Assembly (NCBI GenBank): GCA_947073545.1
Contig: CAMTMP010000016.1
Coordinates: 16,786-80,785 of the forward strand
DNA: 64,000 bases
DNA from: an uncultured bacterium
Lineage (GTDB): Bacteria > Bacillota > Clostridia > Lachnospirales > Lachnospiraceae
Direction: 5' to 3'
This document shows positions 8,381 through 17,429 of this stretch, in pieces. A model generated the notes under the pieces. It had not been told where the DNA came from, did no database searches, and was given only the letters and a program-made list of their open reading frames with translations. The position numbers were made by a program, and so were the translations under genes. The first letter of the stretch is position 1; the number at the start of each line of letters is the position of its first letter.

Positions 8381-9364
8381 CTATAAGATCTCCAGCACAT
8401 GAACCGCCATATAGCAGAGCGCCGTCACCACCGCAAACACCGACGCACTGTAAGCCAATACCTTTCCTCTGGAAACAGGCGTTACACCGATCACCTTACC
8501 CGTCTGCCCGTTCACATGGTACAGAAAAGACTGATCCTTATAGCGATAGACATACTGCCAGACAGGCATCAGCGCGTAGCAAAAGTCCTCTCTGGTCAGC
8601 TTCAGGTTTTTCCGGTATGGGCGCACCGTGGCATATCCCGTCAGAGAGCCTTGCAGCAGTTCTTCCGAAGCCTGCCTTGCCTTTGCCTGTGCCCTTTCAT
8701 CCATTTCCTGCGCTTCCCGATTGTAAACCTCGCCGAAAAAGCCTGACATGTACCGCGGCTCAAAATCCGCAAGCGCCCGGTAATCATAGGGCTCCATCAA
8801 ATCCATAATCCGATCGTCCATAGCGATGGATGCGTCCACAGGAATGCGGTCAAAATCCACGTCCATCCGCCGGACCACTTCGAAATAGGAAGTTTCTGTG
8901 TACTCCGTGTCGCCGCTGCGCCATGTCCTGACTTTGGTGCCCTCCCCCGCGAAATCGTAGTCCGCTCCATAGTCATACAGCCAGAAAGGCACATAAATTC
9001 CTTCCATTTTTTCCAGACTCTTCGCCGACAGGAAATCGGCGGGCGCAAACAGCCGTCTGGAAAACTCGCGCTCCATGGCCGCCACTGCCATCTCTTTTCC
9101 TATACAGAAAGGCAGAATCAGTTTCGGCTCAAAGACGCCCTCCACCCGCTCATTAAATATCAGATACGTGCCGCAATGTTCGCATCTGCACGCCGAAGTA
9201 TATTCCGTGATCCGTAATGGCGCGCCGCAGTTTACACATTGCACAAGGGAACTGTCCCCTATCTTTTCCTCACTGTCCATACTCTCGCAGTGAGGGCAGT
9301 ACATCTTTCCCTTTTCCGGCGAATACACCGTGTTGCCGCCGCAGTTTCTACACTTGAAAATCAT
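8381..9364 (-). CDS. Membrane-anchored double zinc-ribbon protein
   Basis: Two N-terminal zinc ribbons are visible: C5xxC8 with C23xxC26, and C43xxC46 with C61xxC64 (C59 is an extra cysteine). The first resembles the TFIIB-type ribbon. A long middle region (about 90-290) has no motif I recognise beyond IYVPFWLYDY, which recurs in this family, and one C-terminal membrane helix lies at about 303-323. It is 327 residues. It sits upstream of the TPM gene in one operon. Comparable zinc-ribbon proteins occur with TPM and SPFH genes; an SPFH protein with its own zinc ribbon lies at 17430-18410. Function unknown. Confidence 0.7.
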   Translation of the reverse strand: MIFKCRNCGGNTVYSPEKGKMYCPHCESMDSEEKIGDSSLVQCVNCGAPLRITEYTSACRCEHCGTYLIFNERVEGVFEPKLILPFCIGKEMAVAAMEREFSRRLFAPADFLSAKSLEKMEGIYVPFWLYDYGADYDFAGEGTKVRTWRSGDTEYTETSYFEVVRRMDVDFDRIPVDASIAMDDRIMDLMEPYDYRALADFEPRYMSGFFGEVYNREAQEMDERAQAKARQASEELLQGSLTGYATVRPYRKNLKLTREDFCYALMPVWQYVYRYKDQSFLYHVNGQTGKVIGVTPVSRGKVLAYSASVFAVVTALCYMAVHVLEIL

Positions 9365-9390
9365 GTATGTATATCAATCCTTTCACGAAA

Positions 9391-9562
9391 CGAAATCTGT
9401 GCGAAGAATGCCGTTTTGAGGCATTCTTCTGCGTGAAAAAGTCCACCATGCGGAGAATGCCTCTTTTTGGGCATTCTCCTGCGTGAAAAAGTCTCCTACG
9501 CGAGACATAGAACTTCCCCACGAAACAGCCTTTGCTGTGAGTGGCTGGAAGTTCTTCTCGCG
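9391..9562 (-). repeat. GGAGAATGCC intergenic repeat family, long copy
   Basis: The gap between the PurF-like gene and the zinc-ribbon gene is built from hairpins: AGAATGCC/GGCATTCT (twice, the second as GGAGAATGCC/GGGCATTCTCC), each followed by CTGCGTGAAAAAGTC, and an outer pair TAGAACTTCC/GGAAGTTCT. The same blocks occur at 44999-45083 and 58961-59108. The block ends next to the start region of the downstream minus-strand gene in all three places. Confidence 0.75.
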
Positions 9563-9565
9563 TTG

Positions 9566-10972
9566 TTATTCGCGTCCATCCCAGCAATAAGTGCACAGCT
9601 TACATTTATCAATGCCGACGGAAGCGATCATATCATCCAGCCGATGATATTTCAGTGAAGTGAAATTCAATTTTTCCCTTATCTTTTCCAGCATCTGTCC
9701 GTACTCCGTGCTGTCCGGGTCCGCATAGACCGCCAGATTCGGATACTTGTTTTCCTCCTCCAATTCCTGAATCACTCTTCTTGCAATCAGCTCCATTTCC
9801 GAAGTGGAGCGGGAAAAGTTCAGGTATTTACAGCCGTAAAGCAGAGGCGGGCAGGCAGGCCGGATATGTACCTCCTTCGCACCGCTCTGGTATAGAAACT
9901 CCGTCGTCTCCCGAAGCTGCGTGCCCCGCACGATGGAATCGTCGATCAGCAGAAGACTCCTGTCCTTAATCAGGTCATGCACCGGGATCAGTTTCATTTT
10001 CGCGATCAGATTCCGCTTGCTCTGGATCGTAGGCATAAAAGAACGGGGCCAAGTGGGCGTATACTTGATAAACGGTCTGGAAAAAGGAATCCCCGACTCG
10101 TTGGCGTAGCCGATGGCATGGGCCGTCCCGGAATCAGGCACGCCCGCCACGATATCCGGCTTCGCGTCGTCGCGCTTCGCTAACATCGCCCCACAGTGAT
10201 ATCGCATCTCCTCCACACTAATTCCCTCATAGGACGAGGAGGGATAGCCGTAATAAATCCACAAAAAAGTACAAATTTTCATATCCTTACCCGGCGCGGC
10301 AAGCGTCTGTACGCCCTCCGGCGTCACAATCACCACTTCCCCGGGCCCAAGCTCCCGCTCCGGCACATAGCCGAGATTCAGATAGGCAAAGCTCTCAAAG
10401 GATACACAGCAGGCATCCTCCTTCTTTCCGATTGTAACAGGGGTGCGTCCCAGCCTGTCTCTCGCCGCGTAAATCCCCTTCGGCGTCATGATCAGTATGG
10501 TCATGGAGCCGTCGATCAGCTCCTGCGCGTACTTAATCCCCTCGATTAGATTATCACGCTGGTTAATCACCGCCGCCACCAGTTCCGTGGCGTTAATATC
10601 GCCGCCGCTCATTTCCAGAAAATGCCCTTTGCCGTTCTGAAAAATCTCCGACACGATCTGGTCTTTATTATTGATCCTGCCGACCGTGGTGATCGCATAG
10701 GTGCCGTGATGGGAACGGATAATCAAAGGCTGCGGCTCATAATCCGAAATACAGCCAATGCCAAGCGTCCCGAACATCTTATTTACATCCTTGTCAAATT
10801 TGGTGCGAAACGGCGTATTCTCTATGTTATGTATCGCACGGTTAAATCCCGCCTCCTCATCATAAAGCGCCATACCCGCCCGTCTGGTTCCCAGGTGGGA
10901 ATGATAGTCCGTTCCAAAAAACAGATCAAAAATACAATTTTCCTTCGCTGCCACTCCAAAAAAACCGCCCAT
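9566..10972 (-). CDS. PurF-like amidophosphoribosyltransferase lacking the catalytic Cys
   Basis: Homologue of glutamine PRPP amidotransferase (first step of purine synthesis), 468 residues. The phosphoribosyltransferase half is intact: the PRPP loop LLIDDSIVRGTQ at about 340-351, and cysteines consistent with the 4Fe-4S cluster of Bacillus-type enzymes (RPACPPLLYGC and CKLCTYCW at the C-terminus). The N-terminal glutaminase half is altered: it starts MGGFFGVAA where active enzymes have a Cys as residue 1 after Met removal, and the LQHRGQE motif is replaced by LGTRRAG. The start has GGGAGG 5 bases upstream. It follows the GGDEF gene by 17 bases. It may be an ammonia-dependent enzyme or a regulatory paralogue; I do not give it the purF symbol. 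Confidence 0.82.
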   Translation of the reverse strand: MGGFFGVAAKENCIFDLFFGTDYHSHLGTRRAGMALYDEEAGFNRAIHNIENTPFRTKFDKDVNKMFGTLGIGCISDYEPQPLIIRSHHGTYAITTVGRINNKDQIVSEIFQNGKGHFLEMSGGDINATELVAAVINQRDNLIEGIKYAQELIDGSMTILIMTPKGIYAARDRLGRTPVTIGKKEDACCVSFESFAYLNLGYVPERELGPGEVVIVTPEGVQTLAAPGKDMKICTFLWIYYGYPSSSYEGISVEEMRYHCGAMLAKRDDAKPDIVAGVPDSGTAHAIGYANESGIPFSRPFIKYTPTWPRSFMPTIQSKRNLIAKMKLIPVHDLIKDRSLLLIDDSIVRGTQLRETTEFLYQSGAKEVHIRPACPPLLYGCKYLNFSRSTSEMELIARRVIQELEEENKYPNLAVYADPDSTEYGQMLEKIREKLNFTSLKYHRLDDMIASVGIDKCKLCTYCWDGRE

Positions 10973-10989
10973 ACTTTCCTCCCGTTTTC

Positions 10990-11541
10990 TTATATTGTAT
11001 ATATCTCACAGCCGCAGCGCCCGCCCTCTTTCACCCGGTTCAAAACTTTCTGCGCCTGCTGGTACATCTCCTTATAGCTCTCGCCCGATTCCCCCAAAGC
11101 CGCCCCTGCGCTCAGGGTTACGGTAGGCATATCCTGATCCGCATGCAGCAGTCTGTCGTTCACAACGGCGATCCGTCTACGGATGCCGCCCACCTGATCA
11201 GCCGAAAGTCCTTCGATCCAGATGCCGAAGGTATCCTCCGAGAGCCGCCCTATGCCGTCTTCCGCCCTGAAGTGCTCCCGCAGTGTGGCATAAACCGCCT
11301 GCAGCACCCGGTCACCCGTCTCTCTGCCATAGTTATCGTTGACTTCCTGCATACGATCTACATCCACCAACAGAAGGCAGCCTTGCATATGCTCGCCTGC
11401 CAATGCATTCTCCACCATTTTCTGGAAGGTGTTTTTGTTCACCGCCCCTGTAAGCGCATCCCGCTTTCCTGAGCCGTAACTTTTCCCGGCCACCCTGTCC
11501 TGTGATTTCTGTGCCGGGGAACGCCGTAGAATGTTTAACAC
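10990..11541 (-). CDS. Degenerate GGDEF-domain protein
   Basis: 183 residues, mostly one GGDEF domain: RDALTGAVNKNTFQKMV marks the start, LLLVDVDRMQEVNDNYG the metal/substrate strand, and VTLSAGAAL the later strand. The signature loop reads GRLSEDTFGIWI where diguanylate cyclases have RxGGDEF, so the GG pair is lost (S-E) and the catalytic acidic residues are only partly kept. Cyclase activity is unlikely; GTP or c-di-GMP sensing remains possible. No sensor domain is present. The GTG start at 11541 has GGGGGT 7 bases upstream. It precedes the PurF-like gene with a 17-base gap. Confidence 0.72.
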   Translation of the reverse strand: MLNILRRSPAQKSQDRVAGKSYGSGKRDALTGAVNKNTFQKMVENALAGEHMQGCLLLVDVDRMQEVNDNYGRETGDRVLQAVYATLREHFRAEDGIGRLSEDTFGIWIEGLSADQVGGIRRRIAVVNDRLLHADQDMPTVTLSAGAALGESGESYKEMYQQAQKVLNRVKEGGRCGCEIYTI

Positions 11542-11620
11542 TGATGCTACCCCCTAGTGTCCACCTCTTTATCTTACTTTATATTGGGGCGGGTTGCAAA
11601 TAAATTCTGTATTTGATCAA

Positions 11621-12517
11621 TTATTCCTGCATTCTCAGTAAAATGTTGTCATAATATTCTTTATTGATCTCAAACCCAATATATTCTCTCTTTAGGTTCT
11701 TTGCCGCGACCAAAGTTGTCCCGCAACCGCAAAACGGATCTAACACAGTCTGTCCCTCTTTTGTAACGAGTGAAATCAAAAGTTCCATTAATTTAACGGC
11801 TTTCTGTGTCGGATGCATGCCTCTATCGGTTTTATGTGTTTGTACCTTTAAAATATTGGAACACACTTCCACGCCTTCATTTAATGAGGCCAGTTCCCGC
11901 AGCTTATTTTCATTAAAAGCGCCCACTTCATATTTTAAAATATTATCAGTCAGTGTACTTCCCTGCGGATATGGTTTCATAAACCATAAAATAGGCTCAA
12001 ATAACGGTCTGAGATTTCCTATTTTCCAACCGGCCCATGCTTCGCTATTTTCTATATCATTTCTTCTATCAAATACGCTGCTTACTCTTTGCGCCCTGTA
12101 TGCTGCCGTTTCCTTTTCCCAGGAAATCATATCTTTAAATATAAACCCAGCGTCCTCCATTGCACAAATACATCTATGCGCCAATCTTCTTCCGGCAAAA
12201 ACAAAACAACTTGCCCCCGGCTTCAATACCCTTAACCAATCGCCAGCCCACAACGAACACCACTGGTAATATTCGATTGGAATATTTCTATCCGATTGTG
12301 CCCAGCCATTTAAGGGCTTCCCTCTTGTTTTAAATATACTGCCGGATTTTTCTTGTGCCGGACTTTTTCCTAAAAGCGCGCTGTTCGTATTATGATGTAA
12401 TACATCCCATTCATCATAATTTATACCATATGGAATATCTGATAAAATTAAATGAACGGACTCCGTTTCAACACTTTGTATCAATTGTATCGAATCCCCT
12501 AATTCTATTCTATTCAT
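11621..12517 (-). CDS. Orphan DNA methyltransferase (N6-adenine or N4-cytosine type)
   Basis: 298 residues. Motif IV is SDIPYG (residues about 26-31, a variant of D/S-P-P-Y) and comes before motif I, DPFCGCGTT with VAAKNLKREYIGFEI (about 261-285), so this is a beta-class-like order. HPTQKAVKLMELLI before motif I is the usual motif X-like segment. No restriction endonuclease, specificity subunit or Vsr gene lies next to it. The gene is visibly richer in A and T than the flanking rlmD and GGDEF genes, which suggests horizontal acquisition. Target site cannot be read from sequence. Confidence 0.82.
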   Translation of the reverse strand: MNRIELGDSIQLIQSVETESVHLILSDIPYGINYDEWDVLHHNTNSALLGKSPAQEKSGSIFKTRGKPLNGWAQSDRNIPIEYYQWCSLWAGDWLRVLKPGASCFVFAGRRLAHRCICAMEDAGFIFKDMISWEKETAAYRAQRVSSVFDRRNDIENSEAWAGWKIGNLRPLFEPILWFMKPYPQGSTLTDNILKYEVGAFNENKLRELASLNEGVEVCSNILKVQTHKTDRGMHPTQKAVKLMELLISLVTKEGQTVLDPFCGCGTTLVAAKNLKREYIGFEINKEYYDNILLRMQE

Positions 12518-12607
12518 ATTCCATTCACCTGCTCAGCTTATTTATGTATGCAGCGACTCATTTTTCAACAGTAATTGCAATATTTGAAATAATATTTGAC
12601 ATCTAAA

Positions 12608-14212
12608 TTACCTGCTATGCAGTTTAGACAGCGAACACACGACCTCTACCCCCGCCGTCCAAGGAAACTGATCAATCGCCACGCACCTTTCCGCCCTGTA
12701 TCCCCTCGCCAAAAAGATCTCCAGATCCCGCGCCAGGCTGCTCGCCTTGCATGATATATACAGAATATGTTCCACCCCGTAATCTATAATCTTCGTAAGC
12801 GCCTTCGGGTGCACGCCGTCTCTGGGCGGGTCAAGGATAATCACATCCGGCTTTTCCGCAATCCCGTCCAGCACTTTCAGCACATCCCCGGCAATAAATT
12901 CGCAGTTATGTAAACCATTTAATTCCGCATTCTTTCTCGCCGCCTCCACGGCTTCCTCCACGATCTCCACACCTATCACTTTCTTTGCCACGGGCGCCAT
13001 AAGCTGGGCAATCGTCCCCGTACCGCTGTAGAGGTCGTAGACGATCTTTCCCTGCACGGGTTCGTCGTTTTTCTCCTTCCCGTCTTTTTCTGCCGTCCCC
13101 CGCGCCGTTTCATCCGTCGTCCCGCCAGACGACTCTATGTAGTCCGAAATATATGCCCGCGCCGTGCTGTAGAGCAGTTCGGCCCCGAGACTGTTGGTCT
13201 GGAAAAAGGAAAACAGCGATATTTTAAAGCGAAGCCCCAGAAGTTCTTCATAAAAATAGTCCCGGCCGTACAGAATCGTAGTCTCGTCGCTTTGCACCAC
13301 ATCCGCAGCGGAATCGTTTCTCACATGCAGAATGCCCACGATCTCCCCGTTGAGTGGCAGCGCCAGAAGCCGCCCCCTAAGTCCGTCCAATATCTCCCGC
13401 TCACGCCTGTCTCTTTCGGATACCGGGCGGTTTTCCTGCACGACCTGTTCCACCGCCGCATCCTGTTCATAGATCCCGCCCTTTTCTTCCGGCTGGCCAG
13501 ACATGGCGCCTGCCCGCGCCTTCTGTCCGGGCGCCTGAGACGTAGTTACCAGTGCTGCCAAAATCTCCCCGGTCTTTGACGCCCTGCGCACCACGAGATG
13601 CCGCAGATACCCCGTATGCCGCAGTCTGTGATAGAAGGACACATCCATCCCCTGCCCCTGCAGTTCCTCAAAATAATCCCTGACGCAGCGCAGGATTTTC
13701 CGGTAATCCTCCTCCACGATCAGACAGTCCGTCACGGACACGATATCATAAAAACTTCCCCGCTTATGCATCCCGAGGGACAATGGCCCGTCCTTTACCT
13801 CATCCCCGAAGGTAAACTCCATCTTATTCCGATAGCCGAAAACCACGGGGGAAGCCTCTGCCGTCTCAAACAGGCACTCCCCGTCCTGCTTTTCCAGCAC
13901 AGGCGCAAGCAGACGCCTCACCTGTCCCTCCTTGATTTTCAGGCTCTCTTCATAGGGAAATGACAGATAAGTGCAGCCGCCGCAGCTCCCGAAATGGGGA
14001 CAGGGACTTCCCGTCTCCGCCGGGGAAGGCTGTATCACCCCCAAAAGCCGCCCTTCGTACCTTCCGTTTCTCGTCTTGTTGACGGCCGCCCGCACCTTTT
14101 GTCCCGGAAGTGCGTTCTTCACCGTGCAGACTCCCTCCTCGCAGACCACGATCCCTCTGTTCGGGAAATCCATACGCACCACGGTTCCCTCTATAACCTG
14201 CCCCTTTTTCAT
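12608..14212 (-). CDS. rlmD: 23S rRNA (uracil-C5)-methyltransferase, RlmD/RlmCD type
   Basis: An SAM-dependent RNA m5U methyltransferase of 534 residues. An N-terminal TRAM domain (about 1-58) is followed by the 4Fe-4S cysteines C71, C77 and C80 (CPHFGSCGGC), SAM motif DLYSGTGTIAQLM, the DPPRDGVHPKAL motif and ILYISCKASSLARDL, which contains the catalytic Cys. Two low-complexity insertions (around residues 215-270 and before the SAM motif) make it longer than the usual 450. I choose ATG at 14212, since GGAGA sits 6 bases upstream; ATG at 14224 is in frame. In Bacillus one enzyme (RlmCD) modifies two sites; which applies here is unknown. Confidence 0.88.
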   Translation of the reverse strand: MKKGQVIEGTVVRMDFPNRGIVVCEEGVCTVKNALPGQKVRAAVNKTRNGRYEGRLLGVIQPSPAETGSPCPHFGSCGGCTYLSFPYEESLKIKEGQVRRLLAPVLEKQDGECLFETAEASPVVFGYRNKMEFTFGDEVKDGPLSLGMHKRGSFYDIVSVTDCLIVEEDYRKILRCVRDYFEELQGQGMDVSFYHRLRHTGYLRHLVVRRASKTGEILAALVTTSQAPGQKARAGAMSGQPEEKGGIYEQDAAVEQVVQENRPVSERDRREREILDGLRGRLLALPLNGEIVGILHVRNDSAADVVQSDETTILYGRDYFYEELLGLRFKISLFSFFQTNSLGAELLYSTARAYISDYIESSGGTTDETARGTAEKDGKEKNDEPVQGKIVYDLYSGTGTIAQLMAPVAKKVIGVEIVEEAVEAARKNAELNGLHNCEFIAGDVLKVLDGIAEKPDVIILDPPRDGVHPKALTKIIDYGVEHILYISCKASSLARDLEIFLARGYRAERCVAIDQFPWTAGVEVVCSLSKLHSR

Positions 14213-14329
14213 ACTGTTCTCCATTTCTCACTCTGTCTACTCTTCATGTACAAACAGACGCAAGATGCTTCGCATCTCCCGTTCACGCTCTCCGATCCGC
14301 TTTCCGGTTCTTCTTATAAGCGCACAAAG

Positions 14330-14365
14330 AGAACCGCCGGGAAACTTTTCTCTCCCGCCGGTTCT
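14330..14365 (-). terminator. Perfect 13-bp hairpin after the acidic-tail protein
   Basis: AGAACCGCCGGGA and its exact complement flank a 10-base loop. The T-run after it on the minus strand is weak, so termination is less certain than stem formation. Confidence 0.55.
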
Positions 14366-14387
14366 ACAATTTTCTCAACGAAAAATT

Positions 14388-14663
14388 TTATACGCCTGTG
14401 TCCTCGTCGTCATCCTCATCCTCGAAAAAGTCATCGTCAAAATCGTCGTCGAAGTCGTCCTCAAAATCTTCCAGATAATCAGGCGTCAGGTAACGATACA
14501 CCGCATATGCAATGGCAGCTACCGCCGCAACAGCGCCGATCACGGCAAATATCCATAAAATACTGTTTTTCTTCTCCTCCTCATGTTTCCTGCCAAGAAA
14601 CTCATTCACTCCCGCATTGTCCATGATCTCATCCAATTTATGCAAAATCTCCCTCTTGCTCAT
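14388..14663 (-). CDS. Small single-pass membrane protein with acidic tail
   Basis: 91 residues: a charged N-terminus (MSKREILHKLDEIMDNAGVN), one membrane helix at about residues 34-56 (rich in Ala, Val, Ile), then a very acidic C-terminus of Asp, Glu and Phe. The ATG at 14663 is preceded by GAGGG about 10 bases upstream. Similar proteins (often grouped in DUF4366-like families) are common in Lachnospiraceae, but I do not know a function. It lies between pcrA and rlmD, with repeat DNA upstream. Confidence 0.65.
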   Translation of the reverse strand: MSKREILHKLDEIMDNAGVNEFLGRKHEEEKKNSILWIFAVIGAVAAVAAIAYAVYRYLTPDYLEDFEDDFDDDFDDDFFEDEDDDEDTGV

Positions 14664-14775
14664 CCTGTAACCCTCTCTTTCCCATCATTTTGGCCGCGTA
14701 CAAATCTGATCCGTGCTAACTCGGTAAACCTCCGGTTTCCCTCCTTCGCGGGCTTCGCCCTATCATCCGCTCATC

Positions 14776-14808
14776 TGACAAAATTGTCTGCAAGCAGCCA
14801 TTTTGTCA
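14776..14808. repeat. TGACAAAAT inverted repeat
   Basis: Nine-base perfect inverted repeat (TGACAAAAT / ATTTTGTCA) around a loop that contains a CTGCAAGCAG hairpin, a relative of the CTGCGAAGCAG hairpin seen elsewhere. It sits in the 267-base gap between pcrA and the small acidic-tail gene; the rest of that gap also has short GC-rich hairpins (such as GGTAAACC/GGTTTCC). Confidence 0.5.
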
Positions 14809-14930
14809 TCTTCCCGTCTGGCACGGCTCATTGCCATCGCGTACATTATACCACGCCTTTTCAGATTTTACTATATCTGAATATCTTATTTTATGAAAAT
14901 TCTGTAAATTTTATACCAGTAAATAAAAAT

Positions 14931-17270
14931 TCAAACCTTTTGCAGCTTCGCAAATCCCGCATACATGATCTTCTGCCCGGCCTCATCGAAAACTACCGTC
15001 ACCTGGCTGTCTCTGGGGCCGGGTTCAATCTTTAAGACCGTTCCTTCCCCGTAGCGGGCGTGGCGCACCCGGTCTCCCTCTCCATAGCCGATCCTGCCGG
15101 ATGGCTCATTCCCCGCGCCGAAGGGATTACCGCCCACCGTGACCGGCGCTTTCCCTACACCGCGCTTTTTCGGTGCCGCGTAAACCTTTTTTCTCTCTGT
15201 GTACGCACTTGGCGCCGCCGCATATGGTTTGACCGGTTCCGTGTAGGATTTTGCCGCAGCTCCGTAAGGTTTCGCCCGCAAAATGCTTCGCTCCTGCGAG
15301 TCATCCTCGTAGACTTCCTCCATTCTCCTCTTCACGGAAGCAGGCGTGCCGTCTAACAGCATGGGAGGAATCTCCCGCACAAAACGGCTGACGGGATTAT
15401 ACTGCGTTTCCCCTCTGATCATACGCTGTTTCGCACAGGTGAGGGTCAGTTCCTCCTTGGCTCTGGTGATTCCCACATAGGCAAGCCGCCTCTCCTCCTC
15501 GATCTCCATGGGATCGTCCGAAGTGATCGTCATGTAGCTTGGAAACACACCGTCCTCCATGCCCGCCAGATAGACATGTGCAAACTCCAGTCCCTTGGCG
15601 CTGTGCAAGGTCATAAGAAGCACACGGTCATCGTCACCATCCACCCGGTCGATGTCCGCCACCAACGCCACCTCTTCCAGAAACCCGCTCAAAATCGGCT
15701 CGTCGTTCTCCTCCTCATAAGCCACCACTTTGCTGACCAGCTCCTCTATATTTTCCACACGGTCAGCCGCATCCTCCTCGTCGGACTCTTCCAGTTCCTT
15801 CAAATACCCCGTAAGATCCAGCACGTCCTTCACCAGCTCTTCCAGACTGTAAAACTCCTGCTTGCTGCGAAAACTCTGTATCATGGTCACAAAGGGTTTC
15901 AGCTTGGACGCGCTCCTGCCGATCGTCATGATCTGGTCCGCCTCTGTGAGCGCGTCAAAGAAACTGATATTTCTCTCGTCCGCGTACTCCTGCACCCGCA
16001 CAATGGTGGCCGCGCCAATGCCGCGTCTCGGCACATTGATAATCCGCTTCACCGCCACGTCGTCCCTGCCGTTGTCAATGGTTTTTAAGTAAGCGAGCAC
16101 ATCCTTGATCTCCCGTCTGGAATAAAAGTTTGTGCCGCCGACCACGTCGTACGGTATGCTTTCCATGATAAAACGCTCTTCCAGCAGACGTGCCTGCGCG
16201 TTGGTGCGGTAAAGCACGGCACATTCCCCATAGGAGACCGCGCCCCGCTTTTTCTTTCTCGCCACATCACCGGCAATGTACTCCGCCTCCTCATAAGCCG
16301 TGTCAAACTGCTTAAAGCCGATGCGTGCCCCTTCCGCCTTATCCGTCCAGAGCGCCTTCTCCTTGCGTCCCACGTTGTTTTTGATCACCGCGTTAGCGGC
16401 ATCCAATACGATCTGGGTAGAACGGTAATTCTGTTCCAGCTTGATCACACAGGCATCAGGATAAACCTTTTCAAAGTCCAGAATATTACGGATATTCGCC
16501 CCCCGGAATTTGTAGATGGACTGATCGTCGTCACCCACCACACAAAGATTCCGACGCCCCGCCGCCAAAAGCCTGATCAGCTCAAACTGGGCGGTGTTGG
16601 TGTCCTGATACTCGTCCACCATAATGTAGCGGAATCTGTCCTGATAGGAGGCAAGCACCTCGGCGTCCGCCTTGAAAAGCTCCACCGTTTTCATAATGAG
16701 GTCGTCAAAATCCAGCGCATTATTTTTCTTTAACGTGGCCTGATATTCCCGGTACGCTTTGGCAATCTTGCCGCCGTTAAAATCGAAGCCATTCTGCATC
16801 TCGTACTCCTGCGGGTCTATCAGCTCGTCCTTGGCGGAGGAGATGGCGCTCATAATCGTGCGCTCCTTGAGCATCTTCGTGTCGATCTGCAGTTTTTTGC
16901 AGACTTCCTTCATAATACCTTTCTGGTCGTCGGTATCGTAAATCGTAAAATGATTGTCATACCCGAGACGGTCTATGTAGCGGCGCAAAATCCGCACACA
17001 GGTAGAATGGAACGTGGATACCCAGATCTGCTCCGCGCCGAAGCCCACGATCTTGTCCACACGCTCCCGCATCTCCCCCGCCGCCTTGTTCGTGAAAGTA
17101 ATCGCCAAAATGTGATAGGGCGCCACACCCGCCCTGTCGATCAGGTATGCCACCCTATGCGTCAAAACTCTGGTCTTGCCGGAACCCGCGCCCGCCAAAA
17201 TCAGGACAGGGCCGTCAGTCTGCATGACGGCCTGTCTCTGCCTCTCGTTCAAAGTATCGTATATGCTCAT
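14931..17270 (-). CDS. pcrA: UvrD/Rep-family DNA helicase PcrA
   Basis: A 779-residue SF1A 3'-5' helicase for repair and rolling-circle replication. Walker A is GAGSGKT (about residues 27-33) after the Q motif LNERQRQAV; motif II is VDEYQDTN (about 223-230); later motifs include QNYRST, LMTLHSAKGLEF and EEERRLAYVGITRA. The C-terminal linker rich in Tyr/Ala/Lys/Pro and the final Tudor-like segment (GDRVRHARYGEGTVLKI) are as in PcrA. Start ATG is standard. It stands between the SPFH gene and the acidic-tail gene, all leftward. Confidence 0.94.
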   Translation of the reverse strand: MSIYDTLNERQRQAVMQTDGPVLILAGAGSGKTRVLTHRVAYLIDRAGVAPYHILAITFTNKAAGEMRERVDKIVGFGAEQIWVSTFHSTCVRILRRYIDRLGYDNHFTIYDTDDQKGIMKEVCKKLQIDTKMLKERTIMSAISSAKDELIDPQEYEMQNGFDFNGGKIAKAYREYQATLKKNNALDFDDLIMKTVELFKADAEVLASYQDRFRYIMVDEYQDTNTAQFELIRLLAAGRRNLCVVGDDDQSIYKFRGANIRNILDFEKVYPDACVIKLEQNYRSTQIVLDAANAVIKNNVGRKEKALWTDKAEGARIGFKQFDTAYEEAEYIAGDVARKKKRGAVSYGECAVLYRTNAQARLLEERFIMESIPYDVVGGTNFYSRREIKDVLAYLKTIDNGRDDVAVKRIINVPRRGIGAATIVRVQEYADERNISFFDALTEADQIMTIGRSASKLKPFVTMIQSFRSKQEFYSLEELVKDVLDLTGYLKELEESDEEDAADRVENIEELVSKVVAYEEENDEPILSGFLEEVALVADIDRVDGDDDRVLLMTLHSAKGLEFAHVYLAGMEDGVFPSYMTITSDDPMEIEEERRLAYVGITRAKEELTLTCAKQRMIRGETQYNPVSRFVREIPPMLLDGTPASVKRRMEEVYEDDSQERSILRAKPYGAAAKSYTEPVKPYAAAPSAYTERKKVYAAPKKRGVGKAPVTVGGNPFGAGNEPSGRIGYGEGDRVRHARYGEGTVLKIEPGPRDSQVTVVFDEAGQKIMYAGFAKLQKV

Positions 17271-17429
17271 ACTCTATTTTTTCCTCAACTCCTCAATTTC
17301 TCCCTATGTTTATCCGGCTTTATATCCTCTATCTGTTCTGCCCTGAAGCACCTGTCATGCATAGCCCCGTCTCGTCTGTCTCCACGGGCGGAAAATATGT
17401 CTGCTATGATGGTCTGTTTCTCTGCCGAA

